In this document: in pieces, positions 53,600-64,000 of the stretch
How positions within the stretch are numbered: the stretch's first letter is position 1
Layout of the letters: the number at the start of each line of letters is the position of its first letter
Translations under genes and position numbers: made by a program
Notes under the pieces: generated by a model
Told to the model about the DNA's origin: nothing
The model's database searches: none
What the model saw: the letters and a program-made list of their open reading frames with translations, nothing else
NCBI GenBank assembly: GCA_026874595.1
Contig: CM049320.1
Location: forward strand, 15,668,488 to 15,732,487
Length of the DNA stretch: 64,000 bases
Direction of reading: 5' to 3'
DNA from: Sipunculus nudus
Taxonomy: Eukaryota; Annelida; Sipuncula; Golfingiida; Sipunculidae

Positions 53600-54907
53600 C
53601 AGTTTGTACATGTGGCTCAGACGAAGAAAGAACGATTGGTTTCAGTGTTTGATAAACAGACCTGGCTTTGATTAGACTCTCATCCCAACTGGATCATTTA
53701 AAACGCTCACCATTTAATTGTTTATTTCGTGACTTATGTATTATTTTTAAGTAATCAAAAGGAAAGATTATTTCCTAGCATTTTTTTTATTTTTGTCATA
53801 TTTATCAATTAGTGTCTTGATTCTGTTTTATTTCCAACATAAATATTATATTAAGTAATATTTAAATAATGTGAGTTTATGATAACATTTAATACAATAC
53901 AATACAATACAATATAATACAATATAATATGATATATACCAGATGACCTCTATAAACTAAACTATACTCTTTAACTTTACTATGCTAAAGTAATTCACTT
54001 AAAAATTAGTTTTATACTTAATTTTTTTATTTGTTCTTTTGTTTTATTGTTTCAACAAATAATTGCTTAGTTTTTTTGTAAACTTATTAAAACTTCGGGA
54101 ACTACCGGCGCCAGGGCGTGCCTAACCGCAGTGACTGCACGTGTTTTCAATAATGCAACCAGACCCTTTTTGCGGAAAAATGCGCTCGTGGCATCTGCTG
54201 ATTTCACCGGGAAAGACTGATTTTTTATTAATTAACATCATTGCATAAAAGCAACCATTTTATTAATGGAAATGTATCTGCATTGGAACTTAATTAAGAA
54301 AATATAAGGATTTAACCAGTATGCTGGTTCTTTTAAGGATTGATTGATTGGGTTTTAATTAGTTGGTTTGAGTGTGTAGACGGGACCAAGTATACTAGTT
54401 AACAAAATCAGTTAAAAAAACTCCACATCCTTTAACCAACGCGAGAAAACAAGACTCAAGCCATCTTTGTGGTCGAAGGCTACATACCAAACTGGCAGAA
54501 ATAAACTTAATTAAATCGAATCATTATCACGATTTTCTTATTATAATAAATATATAATACAAATACTACTACTACTAATAATAAATATTTGAGGATTTGG
54601 GCGTCGTTTAAACAAAGCGTTATTCCGCTCGCTCTAAGCGTTTCAGATTCCCTTGCCACGAGTCTCTCTCCACAGGCAGAGTCTCCATTGGACGCTGTCA
54701 TAGGAGTATTTTAGTGTCGCATCCACGCGCCTCATCGAAACTATAGACAGGCTTATTTCTCCCAGATTCTCCAAACTGCTTATAGCGTCAACCATTTTCC
54801 GTACTCTGTTAAACCCCAATACCACAGAGGTCGCATGTCGAAATTATGGGTATACACCAAGAAATAACGATGATGATGATAATAGCATTAATAACAATAA
54901 TAACAAC

Positions 54908-54945
<38 letters not shown>

Positions 54946-56370
54946 AAATAATAATAATAATAGTAATAGTTATAAAAAATAATAATAAAAAAGTTAAAGA
55001 TAAATGTAATTATAAAACAAAAACAATAATAATAGAGAGACAGACATGCGGAAGGACACAAAAAGTACTCGTTCGGAGAACAGTTTATCCCGTCAAAATT
55101 TGGAATAGTCATATTGAATTTACTGCGTTTTACGTCTATTCAGGTAACTAGGGATGCAACTACCTTGCATGTGTACCTAATATCGCTGCATTTACCACGC
55201 GGTTAAACCAATTTGGTCCAATTACCACGTTTACTTGTTACCTTTCACATTTAGTCATGCACAAAACTCCATTAATTAATTTTCAAAACATGAATTTATT
55301 ACATTTATACAATGTTTACTGTCTTCAGTCGATCGGTGATTCCAGTTTGATATTATGAAAATGTACACATTTAAAAATAAACCTAGGAATATACCGACAA
55401 GATCGATAAGATGATTTATTTTGGTTGTAATGTTCTGACATGAATATAATTAAGAATCATTATTTATTTTGTTAATTTATTAGATATATAATTCATATAA
55501 GATATACTTCGGCAAAAAGTCCATCGTCAATACTTAGCGGGTGTCTCTTTTAGTGTACACGTATTGTAATACAGCTGAACTGGCTGAAAAAAAAACCCAG
55601 CCCATTCATTTTTACGAATTGAATTGCATTTTATCAACAGTGATGCAAACAGGATGTACAGATACATAAAATAGAGGGTCACAGGGGAGAGCAAATGTTT
55701 CCGCAAAAGTCGGGTTGTATGTAATGGGACTAAAGTCGCTGTCTCAACTCTCCTTGCCCCGGGAGCCCCTGTTTTTTAACAATTGTCGGTAAACTTTTGC
55801 TATTGTGTGTTTTTTTGAAGAGCTCAAACTTCTCTGGGATTATCAATAATTAACCAATTATGCAAATAATGAAAACAAATAATTTAAAACAAATGTTTTA
55901 GACAAGTTTAAAAGACTAACTTGATTACAGTTTGGTGACGTTTATTATGTGTATTTATATATTGTAGAATATATTTTATATTATAGTGTAGCATGACATT
56001 ACACATGTGATTATTATGTTATATTATATTTTGTTATATTATATTATATTATATCATATTATATTGTTTTTATATTTGTATATATTATATTATATTATAG
56101 TATATTATATTATATTATACTATATTACTATATACTATATTATACTGCAATATATAATAGTAAAACCTGATATTATTTAATCTTCATATTTTATTATATT
56201 TATATTTGAAATTTGAGTCTTTGTCAGATTTAAAACACTGATTTTATAGAACAAAATAAGGAAAACTGCCCTACTGAGAATTTTTTATATTTTATTACTT
56301 GGAAATAATATATATTTCATGAAATGATTAATAAAATGGTCAAGCTTCTGGATGATGAGATCGGTGCGCC
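53600..56370. other. Diverged D-block between T9 and T10, no gene
   Basis: Mostly without visible similarity to the other D-blocks outside the two promoters. It contains an AATAC repeat at about 53893-53930, an AAT-rich tract at about 54868-54970 and a long TATTA-type pentanucleotide region at about 56010-56150. No coding frame is supported. Confidence 0.6.
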
Positions 56371-56376
56371 AGTCAA

Positions 56377-56717
56377 ATCAAAGCCAGTTCTGTTTGTCAA
56401 ACACTGGAACCAAACGTTCCTTCTTTTTCTGAGCCACACGGACAAACTTACTCTGATTACTGTTTGATGAGTTACAAACATACAAACAAAACAAACAAAC
56501 TTAGTTTGAACTTCAGTAGCCGATCAGAACAAACAACAAACCATCCTTTGATGAACGGGGCTGAGTTTGGTAACCAGAGCCTTTGATAAATTTAACTACT
56601 CCGTGATGATCAAAGGGATCAAAGACCTGCGGATCACAGAAAGTTTGAGCCGTCAAAGGAGAGAATTTAGTTTCTGATGTCCACCAGTGATCCAGGTGTG
56701 AGTAGCTGGTATATAAA
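56377..56717 (+). promoter_or_regulatory. T10 promoter: five TCF/LEF-like motifs and TATA box
   Basis: CTTTGAT/ATCAAAG occurs at 56377-56383, 56546-56552, 56581-56587, 56609-56615 and 56618-56624; the last two form the tandem GATCAAAGGGATCAAAG. The TATA box is TATATAAA at 56710-56717. The promoter looks intact although the gene is broken. Confidence 0.6.
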
Positions 56718-56882
56718 GGTGAGTAGTTGGTGAGTAGGTATCATTAACTCGGAATCTGCTCAACGCTTCACATCGACCTCAGATTTTACTCAGAATCTGT
56801 TCCACTTACTACTCACTGAATAAGTGCAGATGGCTTCTTGTACTCGTACACTGTTCAGGTATAACATAAGAGTAATCTGGAA

Positions 56883-58251
56883 ATGGACCTGACTCACTTG
56901 GACGTACCCAGCCTTGAGGAGCTGAATTCACTCCTGTGTTCAGGATCGTTCACTACACACCAAGGCATTAACGTACAAATAGTGAGTATCCACATTAAAT
57001 GTAAATTAGCGCTTAGCCGGATTATTTTAGTTCAATAATTGTTCTGCGCAAGATATGTCACCCGCTTTAATTCTCCAAATTTCCTTCCCAAAAAATCATT
57101 AAAAAATACACATACTGCATAATATTAATTTAAAAATATATAATTTTCATATTTTTTTTATTTTACATGCACTTGTTCTTTTTTTTTTATGAATTCACGA
57201 GTATTACTAAGTGCACTCAGTGCACTAAGTAATACAAAGTACTATACTAAGTACTATATTAAGTGCACATTTATTGTTAATTGCCATCTTATTATTGATA
57301 TGATTGAACAACTTGAATTATTTTTCACATATAGTTGGTTCTCTGTCTTCCTGAAGCAGCCCACGTCAGTCACTGATCAAGTCGATGAACTCACAACGAA
57401 CAAGACAATCACCAGCATGAAGCCCGCTGTACCAGTAAAACAGCCACTGACAGCACTGAACGGTCAGCAACACAGAGACTGGTTCACCACGATATCTGGC
57501 TGTGTCAGCAGTGCCCCCGTCATGACCACGACCGGAGCGAGTCCAGGAACCACTACACACCACAGAAAGGAAGTCCCCACCTCACAGGTGGCAGCACCCA
57601 CCTACCACATACCAAAAGGCACCACGTCACAGGTGGCAGCACCTACCTAACACAAGCAGGAAGTCGCCGTGTCACAGGTTGCCGCACCAGTCAAGAACGC
57701 GCTCCTTGAACCACTGTCCCTCCGCATCGCCATGTTGAACCTCCAACTCCTGACGCTCTAGTCAAAGCAGAAAACGAGGTCCCAGGAGATCCAGAATCAT
57801 TACGCTATGCAGGCCAGTCAACTTGAAGGTCAGCGTTACCAGGCGCTGACTGCTCTGGGGGTGTCACCATGGCAACTGCAAGGTATCAACGGTTACTATG
57901 ACAACCAGCACAACATTCTCATCAGTCAAGTCCAGCAGTGGTGTCATCAGGTAAACAGGTCACGTGACCACCTTGACGGAAATTGCTGCTGCTTCCACCA
58001 TTCGACCAAGGAAAACCAAGCCCGCCAAGCTGAACCCTGTAGCTACTCGTATCATGGAGACCTGGTACTCTATGAATGAGGAGCACCCGTACCCGACCGC
58101 CGAGACCACTGAATACCTTGCCACCACTGGGGGAATCACCACAGAACAAGTCAGGAAATGGTTTGCCAACCGTCGTCTAAGATCTGGTAACACCAAGAAC
58201 ATCAGAGAGATCGCCAGAAGACGGAAGTGCCCACTAGCGGCAACTTGCTGA
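56883..58251 (+). pseudogene. T10: TALE homeobox pseudogene (two stops, one frameshift)
   Basis: Exon 1 (56883-56981) is open (LEELNSLLCSG), with donor GTGAGT; its last codon is ATA where the others have ATG. Exon 2 (57360-58251) keeps the family order: MKPAVPVKQPL, the SGCVSS block, three 15-residue repeats, the helical block and the homeodomain. A TAA at 57648-57650 lies in the third repeat. A TAG replaces the Glu codon of TLESKQK (about 57760). Two bases are missing after CATCAGGTA near 57953, shifting the frame. The final frame carries an intact linker and homeodomain (METWYSMNEEHPYP) and ends CPLAATC like T8. The poly(A) signal is at 58427-58432. Confidence 0.9.
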
Positions 58252-58432
58252 ACACCAAGAGTCAAACTCTTAGTAAGCATGGCGTCTGTGAAATGTATAT
58301 AACAAGTATCATGACCTTGTGTGATTCATATCCAGTATATCATATCGTCATATGTAAATATGTTCATATGCACATTACAGATCATCAAATATTTGTGTTT
58401 AATCATATTTGTATTACTCATATGTAAATAAA

Positions 58433-61023
58433 GTACATCATATGTTACTATTGTCTTTTGTATCAGTTATGAATTTTCTAACATATTAAGTATTTAACAT
58501 AATAAGTTTTTAGTGAACGTTCATTTAGACGCACCAATAATTTTTAATAATTATAATAATACATTGTTTATCTGACATACCCTACATACGAACACCTATA
58601 TTGGTCACCTAGAGCAACTCCCCCTGAAAATTGAACACGCAAAGCGTGTGCGCGGAATCCGCGTGAGCCCGAAATCCGAAATATGGGGTTTCAGTCGTAC
58701 AGGTATTCATATTTGGTGTAAAATTTGTTATTCGACCTTTTTTCCTTATAATAAAAAATGGACGTCTATTTTAAATTCATAAAGACAACACTTTTTTTAG
58801 ATTCGACATATAGCCATTGCGATTCGTTATAGTGGTCGGAATAGTTTTTTTTTTATATATACTAAAATTTATCTTGGGTGTCAGCCACAAAAGTAAGGGA
58901 GGCAACTGAAACAGCAAAAATAATAAATGGCGGCTGTCCGCGATTGTGATTTATTTCAGTAGGTTTCCCTGCTAAGACTGACTGTTAAAAGGCTGCCTTT
59001 TTATAATTATTTTAAAAAGGAATAAGATAAAAGTTCATTCTTTTATGGTATTTTAAACTTTTATAATATTCACCAACAGATTTCGCTCTAGTATCTTAGA
59101 GTGTGATATGTTAAGAGGTCACACTTCGCGCCGAGATTTTGCGTGACGAAGTGACTACAGCGCTACCTTGCGGCAAGGAAAACACGTAAACAAGGTTAGC
59201 ACGTGGTCGTGTTTTGTGCATGAGGATTTAATCAAGAACAGAAACTGGGCCCTGGTGAGATAGGCTAGTGGCAACAGGCAAAATTAATAATGCATTACAT
59301 GTTGTTTTTATTCTTTCCTGAAAATTTGGGGCTTTTGATGAGATCTAGAATTTTTAGTCATACGGAACTTCCCTGTGTGTGACGTCACTGCCGAGTTGAC
59401 AGTGCATGCTCATAGTTTTTGAACAAATCACACAACCTGATAATTTGATATTTTGAACCATCCTTTTTACACAAACAATTTAAATAGTCCAATTATATGT
59501 GTATCTTTATTCTGCAATCACCTCAAAATGCTCGGCACGAGTCACACATAAAATTATTGTGCAAGTAAGCAGAATCTATGTTCAGGAGACCGGCGTTGTG
59601 TTCTGGACTCACTGACGATATCTAAAAATAAATTCACAGAGACATATAGATCTGAACGTTCTGCATATAAGTTTAAAAATTAATGTACATGTATATATAA
59701 TTCTTAATAGTTTATATAAAAGAAAGTATGAAAGTGTCTATCTCTATACCCTTTCATTTCATCCTGGGACTAGAAAAAAGGAAAGCTTTTTACCACTCCA
59801 CCTATATGATATAAAAGCGTTTGCAAGTATAGAATTTCATTTATATACCAGCCCTATGTAGGATGTATGGAACTATTTATACATAAGATCTAGTAATTAA
59901 ACATGGATAGTGACATTACAGTTATGTCATAAAAAATCTTCTGGATATAAAACCCATGGTATACGTTAAATTAAGGAAGCAACGACCGGGATACTTGGTG
60001 CCAGTTCAGTTTAGCTATTTTGAATTAACCCAGTATATGCTGAGCCAAATGCTGTTAGCACTAATTATGGTAATATGGAGATTGTCTCAAGTCCAGGTCC
60101 ATTGATGAGGCGCCCACCACTGATAAGGATAAACATAGAAATCGTTAAGGATTACTCATCCTATATGTGATACTTTAGTCTTGTTCTCGTGTTTAACATA
60201 TTAAGTGTTAAAATGTAAATTTGTTATACAAAGTGGTTAGAAAAAGTTATCTGCAAAAAAATATACATTTATATTAATGTTTTGTTAAAGATGGGCCTAT
60301 AAATGAAATTTCATTGTTGGTTGTTACTCTGGTCAATGATAAATGATTAAGACATGAAAAATTAACATAAAATTAAAAAACACATGTATAATTATGAAAT
60401 TTGAGGCCCCGCTGAAACACCCCGAAATTTTGCGCGTACTTTCGGGGTTTGGACCCGAAGAATCGAGCGAACGAGTGAGATTTCGAGCGTCACAGACACT
60501 TATCCCCGCATTCCTTAAATCCCTGGTATGGTTAATGATCCAGAACGAAAATACTACGCAGCCCTATATTATGAGTGAGAAATCAGGTTATTGTTTTCTT
60601 CACACACATATACTATGTTCGCGAAAGTTTCAAATTCGCGATATTCAGGGAGGGAAAGTATCGCGAAAATAAAACCTTCGTCAATAAGATGCTTCCTCTG
60701 TACAGGTGAACAGAAATTTAATCTATCGCTTCACTGGCTTCTCATCTATTTTTGGTAGCTTAAATAATTGCATACTATTTTATAATACCTTTAATCAAAG
60801 TTGATGATTTGAATAATAAGCATGATTGTTAAGTTCTTGCGTGCATATTGGTAATTGATATGAAAGTGATTATGTATATTGTGCAGTTGCTGTATACAAG
60901 TCATGGTAAATCGCGAAAATGAAAGCCTTGCTAAACATTGAAGATATGAAAATCACGAATATTTAACCTTGCGAATATGAAACCAACACAGTATATATAC
61001 AGTTGTTGTAATCCTAGTCTCCC
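58433..61023. other. Gene-free flank after T10
   Basis: I see no supported gene. There are short inverted motifs at about 58638-58665 (CACGCAAAGCGTG, then GCGCGGAATCCGCG). A CG-containing stretch at 60610-60975 has recurrent TCGCGAAAAT / CGCGATATT / CTTGCGAATATGAAA sequences, which look like old dispersed-repeat remains. The open frame at 60394-60672 shows no domain. Confidence 0.5.
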
Positions 61024-64000
61024 CTGCGCCATGTGCGATGATAATTCAAGTTCGATTCCACGGGAGGACACGCTGTCTCATTAAAATAATGAAAACGAGG
61101 CAAGCGTGTTCCCCGGAAAACAGAACCATATCTCCAAATGTATATCCCGTGTCAATCCTGTGTCCTCAGCTGACGTTTCCGGGAGGTCACATTGTCTCAT
61201 GAATATTCATGATTCACGTAGAAAGAAGCGTTATCCAAAAAACACATGACCCAATATCTGAGCCCACACTTTTGTCTCTATTTTTTGACTATTTTGGTTA
61301 AAATATTCAATAAACATTGTCAAATTATATGTACACAAACCTACATTGGCTACTGGTATACACAATTCAATCAGGACATTTAATTGCATACACAATATTG
61401 AACATATTTCATAACTGGTTATCTGCTATTCAGATTCAACCAATTTTTGTAATTCCAATACATCTCTTAGATGTAACATAAACATAAGAAAGTACTGGAG
61501 GCCCACTAATTAAAAATTGTAAATCGTATGAACCTATCCCTGACATAACTTGATCTTTGAACCCGATTTAGTAATTCACCTACGGCACTACAGATGGCAC
61601 TTGTGTGCTACAATCGGTATACCTGTTGGCGACAGAACGGTTTCGTACCCCACGCGTGACTTTTCCCACTCATGAGCTTACTAATAAGAACAAAAATCAT
61701 TAATAAAATAGAAATCCGAAAAAAAATGACTGTACTCCTAATCCCATAGGTCAGAGTGGGTGAGGATTTATAAAATCTCTACACATGAACTGAGGAGGAA
61801 AAATCTTTGGCATAAAAATAAAATGATGAGAAAAAAAAACATCGCGCTCCTCACCTACTATTCACAATGACACCCCCCCCCACACACACACACACACATA
61901 CACACATCCACTTAAAGGAAGGTAGGCAAACTTCTGGTACGTCATATGAGATCCATCTTAAAATGGGTCAGATCGGAAGATGGCGCGCGACATATACACA
62001 CTTTTTGTATTTCTCGTATCGTCTGCGACATGGTGGTTGATATTTCAAGTTCCGTTCCACGGGAGGACACGCTGTCTCATTAAAAAATCGAAAACGAGGC
62101 AAGCTTGTTCCCCGGAAAACAGAACCATATCTTAAAGGTATATCCCGTGTAAATCCCGTGTCCTCAGCTGACGTCTTTGGGAAGTCCTAATGTCTCATGA
62201 ATATTCATGATTCACAGAAACAGAAGCGTTATCTCTAAAATACTTGCCCTAATGTCTGATCCCCCACTTTTGCCTCCGCGGTAAGATATTCAAGAAACAT
62301 TGTCAAATTATGTGTACACAAACCAACACTGGCAACTGGTAGAGAAAATTAAGTCAGGACATTAAATTACATAAACAATATTGAATAGGTTTAAGAACTG
62401 GTTATCAGCAATTCAATTTAAACCAATTTCTTGTAATTCCAATAGCTCTCTAAGACTTTTTTATTGTAACATAAACATAAGAAAGTACTAAAGGCCCACT
62501 ACATTAAAATTGTAAATCTTATGAACCTATCCAAGACATAAATTGATCTTGGAACCTGATTTAGTAATTCACCTACGGCACTATATAAATGGCGCTTGTG
62601 TGCTACATTCGGTATACCAGATGGCGACAGAGCGGTATCGTACCCAACGCGTGACTTTCTCCACTCATAATCTTTCTTCTAAAAACAAAAATTATTAATA
62701 AAATGGAAACAAACAAAAAATGACCGTACATCTAATCCCATAGGTCAGAATGGGTGAGAAGTTAGAAAATCTCCACACATGAACTATATAATAATATGGA
62801 GGAAAAACCTTTGGCATAAAAATAAAGTGATGCGAAAAAAATCATCGCACTCCTAACCTACTATTCACAATGACACCCCACCCACTTAAAGGAAGGAAGG
62901 CAAACTTCTGGTACGCCATATGAGATCCATCTTAAGATGGGTCAGATCGGAAGATGGCGCGCGACATATACACACTTTTTGTATTCCTGGTATCGTTTGT
63001 GACATGGCGGGTGATAATTCAAGTTCCGCTTCACGGGAGGACACGCTGTCTCATTAAAACATCGAAAACGAGGCAAGCTTGTTCCCCGGAAAACAGAACA
63101 ATATCTTTAAAGGTATATCCCGTGTACATCCCGTGTCCTCAGCTGACGTCTCTGGAAGGTCACATTGTCTCATGAATATTAATGATTCGCGGAGACAGAA
63201 GCGTTATCCCCAAATCACATGACCTAATGAGCCACCTCTACACATGAACTGAGGAGGAAAAACCTTGACATAAAAATAACATAATAGAAAAAAAGTATCG
63301 CAATCCTAACCTAGTATTCACAATGACCCCCCCCCCCCCCCCCCCCAGTGGAAGGAAGGTAAACCTTTGATACCCCATATGAGAAGATAAAAAAAAGTGA
63401 ACACTGATTTAAAAATATAACAGCAAAAAATAGTTGTTTAATTAGTCTAATTTATCCAGGTACAAGTCTATTGTAGAGTATACTGTGCAACATAAAGAAT
63501 CAAACATACTATTGTAATTTTGTTTTTCTAACCTACGTCCCTAACATCAAGTGTACTATGAGGAAAAAACAGCCTGGTTCCACGGAGGACACGCTGTCTC
63601 ATTATGCAAATTAGTAACGAGACAAACGAGTAACCCGGGAAACTAGACCGGAAATCGTCTTGTCGTCTGCTGGATCTGTGATACATATTTGCGCCAAATG
63701 GTTCACACTATAAAAAATAACGGAACTTGACCTTTTACTTTCTATCGTTTCTTAAATAATCACTTACATAAGGTCTTATAAAAAATGTGAAATGCACCAT
63801 GATTTCTATACAAATTATATATCAGTATATATGAGTTCTTGCGGACCAGTCCTTTGTTGGCCTATCCGTTTATATCATATCTAACTTTATCCTCAATATA
63901 TTATTACTCGATTCTCGTACAGGGTGCATTTGATGACGTCAGGTTCACGTGATGACGGGAGGACACACTGTCTCATGAATATTTATGAATCATGGAGACG
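61024..64000. repeat. Direct repeats, about 1-kb period, with GGGAGGACACGCTGTCTC motif
   Basis: Two full units and a partial third: the motif starts at 61062, 62061 and 63035 (periods about 999 and 974 bp). Related shorter motifs follow at about 63584 and 63957. Units share CGGAAAACAGAACCATATC, CCTCAGCTGACGT, TGTCTCATGAATATTCATGA and AGATGGCGCGCGACATATAC. Simple C and CA runs occur at 61870-61907 and about 63327-63347. No protein gene is seen. Confidence 0.8.

Noticed and set aside
57189-57650. A 153-codon frame starting upstream of T10 exon 2
   Set aside because: Its first 57 codons are intron sequence. The conserved part begins at the AAGCAG acceptor, and the frame stops inside the repeat region.
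60394-60672. 92-codon frame after T10
   Set aside because: No domain, no promoter-like sequence, and it overlaps CGCGAAA-type repeat remains.

Overview
The window looks like AT-rich nuclear DNA of a lophotrochozoan, most probably a mollusc. That reading rests on its genes: ten related copies of one two-exon TALE-class homeobox gene. Each has the three-residue loop extension (HPYP) and a WFANRR recognition helix, but lacks the MEIS, PBC, IRX or TGIF companion domains. This fits the spiralian-specific TALE (SPILE-type) expansions described in molluscs and annelids. I call the copies T1 to T10. No other cellular protein gene could be supported.

Layout. The copies alternate strictly in orientation (T1 -, T2 +, T3 -, T4 +, T5 -, T6 +, T7 -, T8 +, T9 -, T10 +), giving five head-to-head pairs: T1/T2, T3/T4, T5/T6, T7/T8 and T9/T10. 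Within a pair the start codons lie about 3.3 to 3.7 kb apart where both first exons survive. The divergent spacer (D-block) is rich in AAT/ATT microsatellites. Neighbouring pairs are tail to tail across convergent spacers (S-blocks), three of which are paralogous to each other; the T8-T9 spacer is unrelated. T2, T3, T5, T8 and T9 have open two-exon structures. T6 is open but loses its C-terminal tail to a frameshift just after the homeodomain. T1, T4, T7 and T10 carry disabling lesions.

Gene model. A 99-nt first exon encodes 33 residues (MDLTHLDVPSLEELSS-like). A phase-0 intron of about 290 to 400 bp ends in a tandem NAGNAG acceptor. One long second exon carries a Thr/Ser/Gln-rich region with 15-residue repeats, a conserved predicted-helical block, a basic linker and the homeodomain. 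Promoters have a TATAAA-type box about 160 to 175 bp before the ATG. Upstream of it lie four to six CTTTGAT/ATCAAAG motifs resembling TCF/LEF sites, in every copy that keeps its promoter.

Mobile DNA. A 5.4-kb non-LTR retrotransposon (3714-9092) sits in the T1/T2 spacer between two 1.27-kb direct repeats. A 1,685-bp inverted-repeat element (23468-25152) has a 6-bp target duplication and two paralogous empty sites in the window. A 5'-truncated LINE (38545-39450) is matched by a broken copy at 25476-25773 and an empty site near 27016. The S- and D-blocks show duplications and chimeric junctions as expected from unequal exchange. The last 5.5 kb, after T10, holds no supported gene and ends in an array of repeats about 1 kb long.

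All function is inferred from sequence reading. Subfamily placement, expression and the correctness of the assembly through such similar repeats remain untested.
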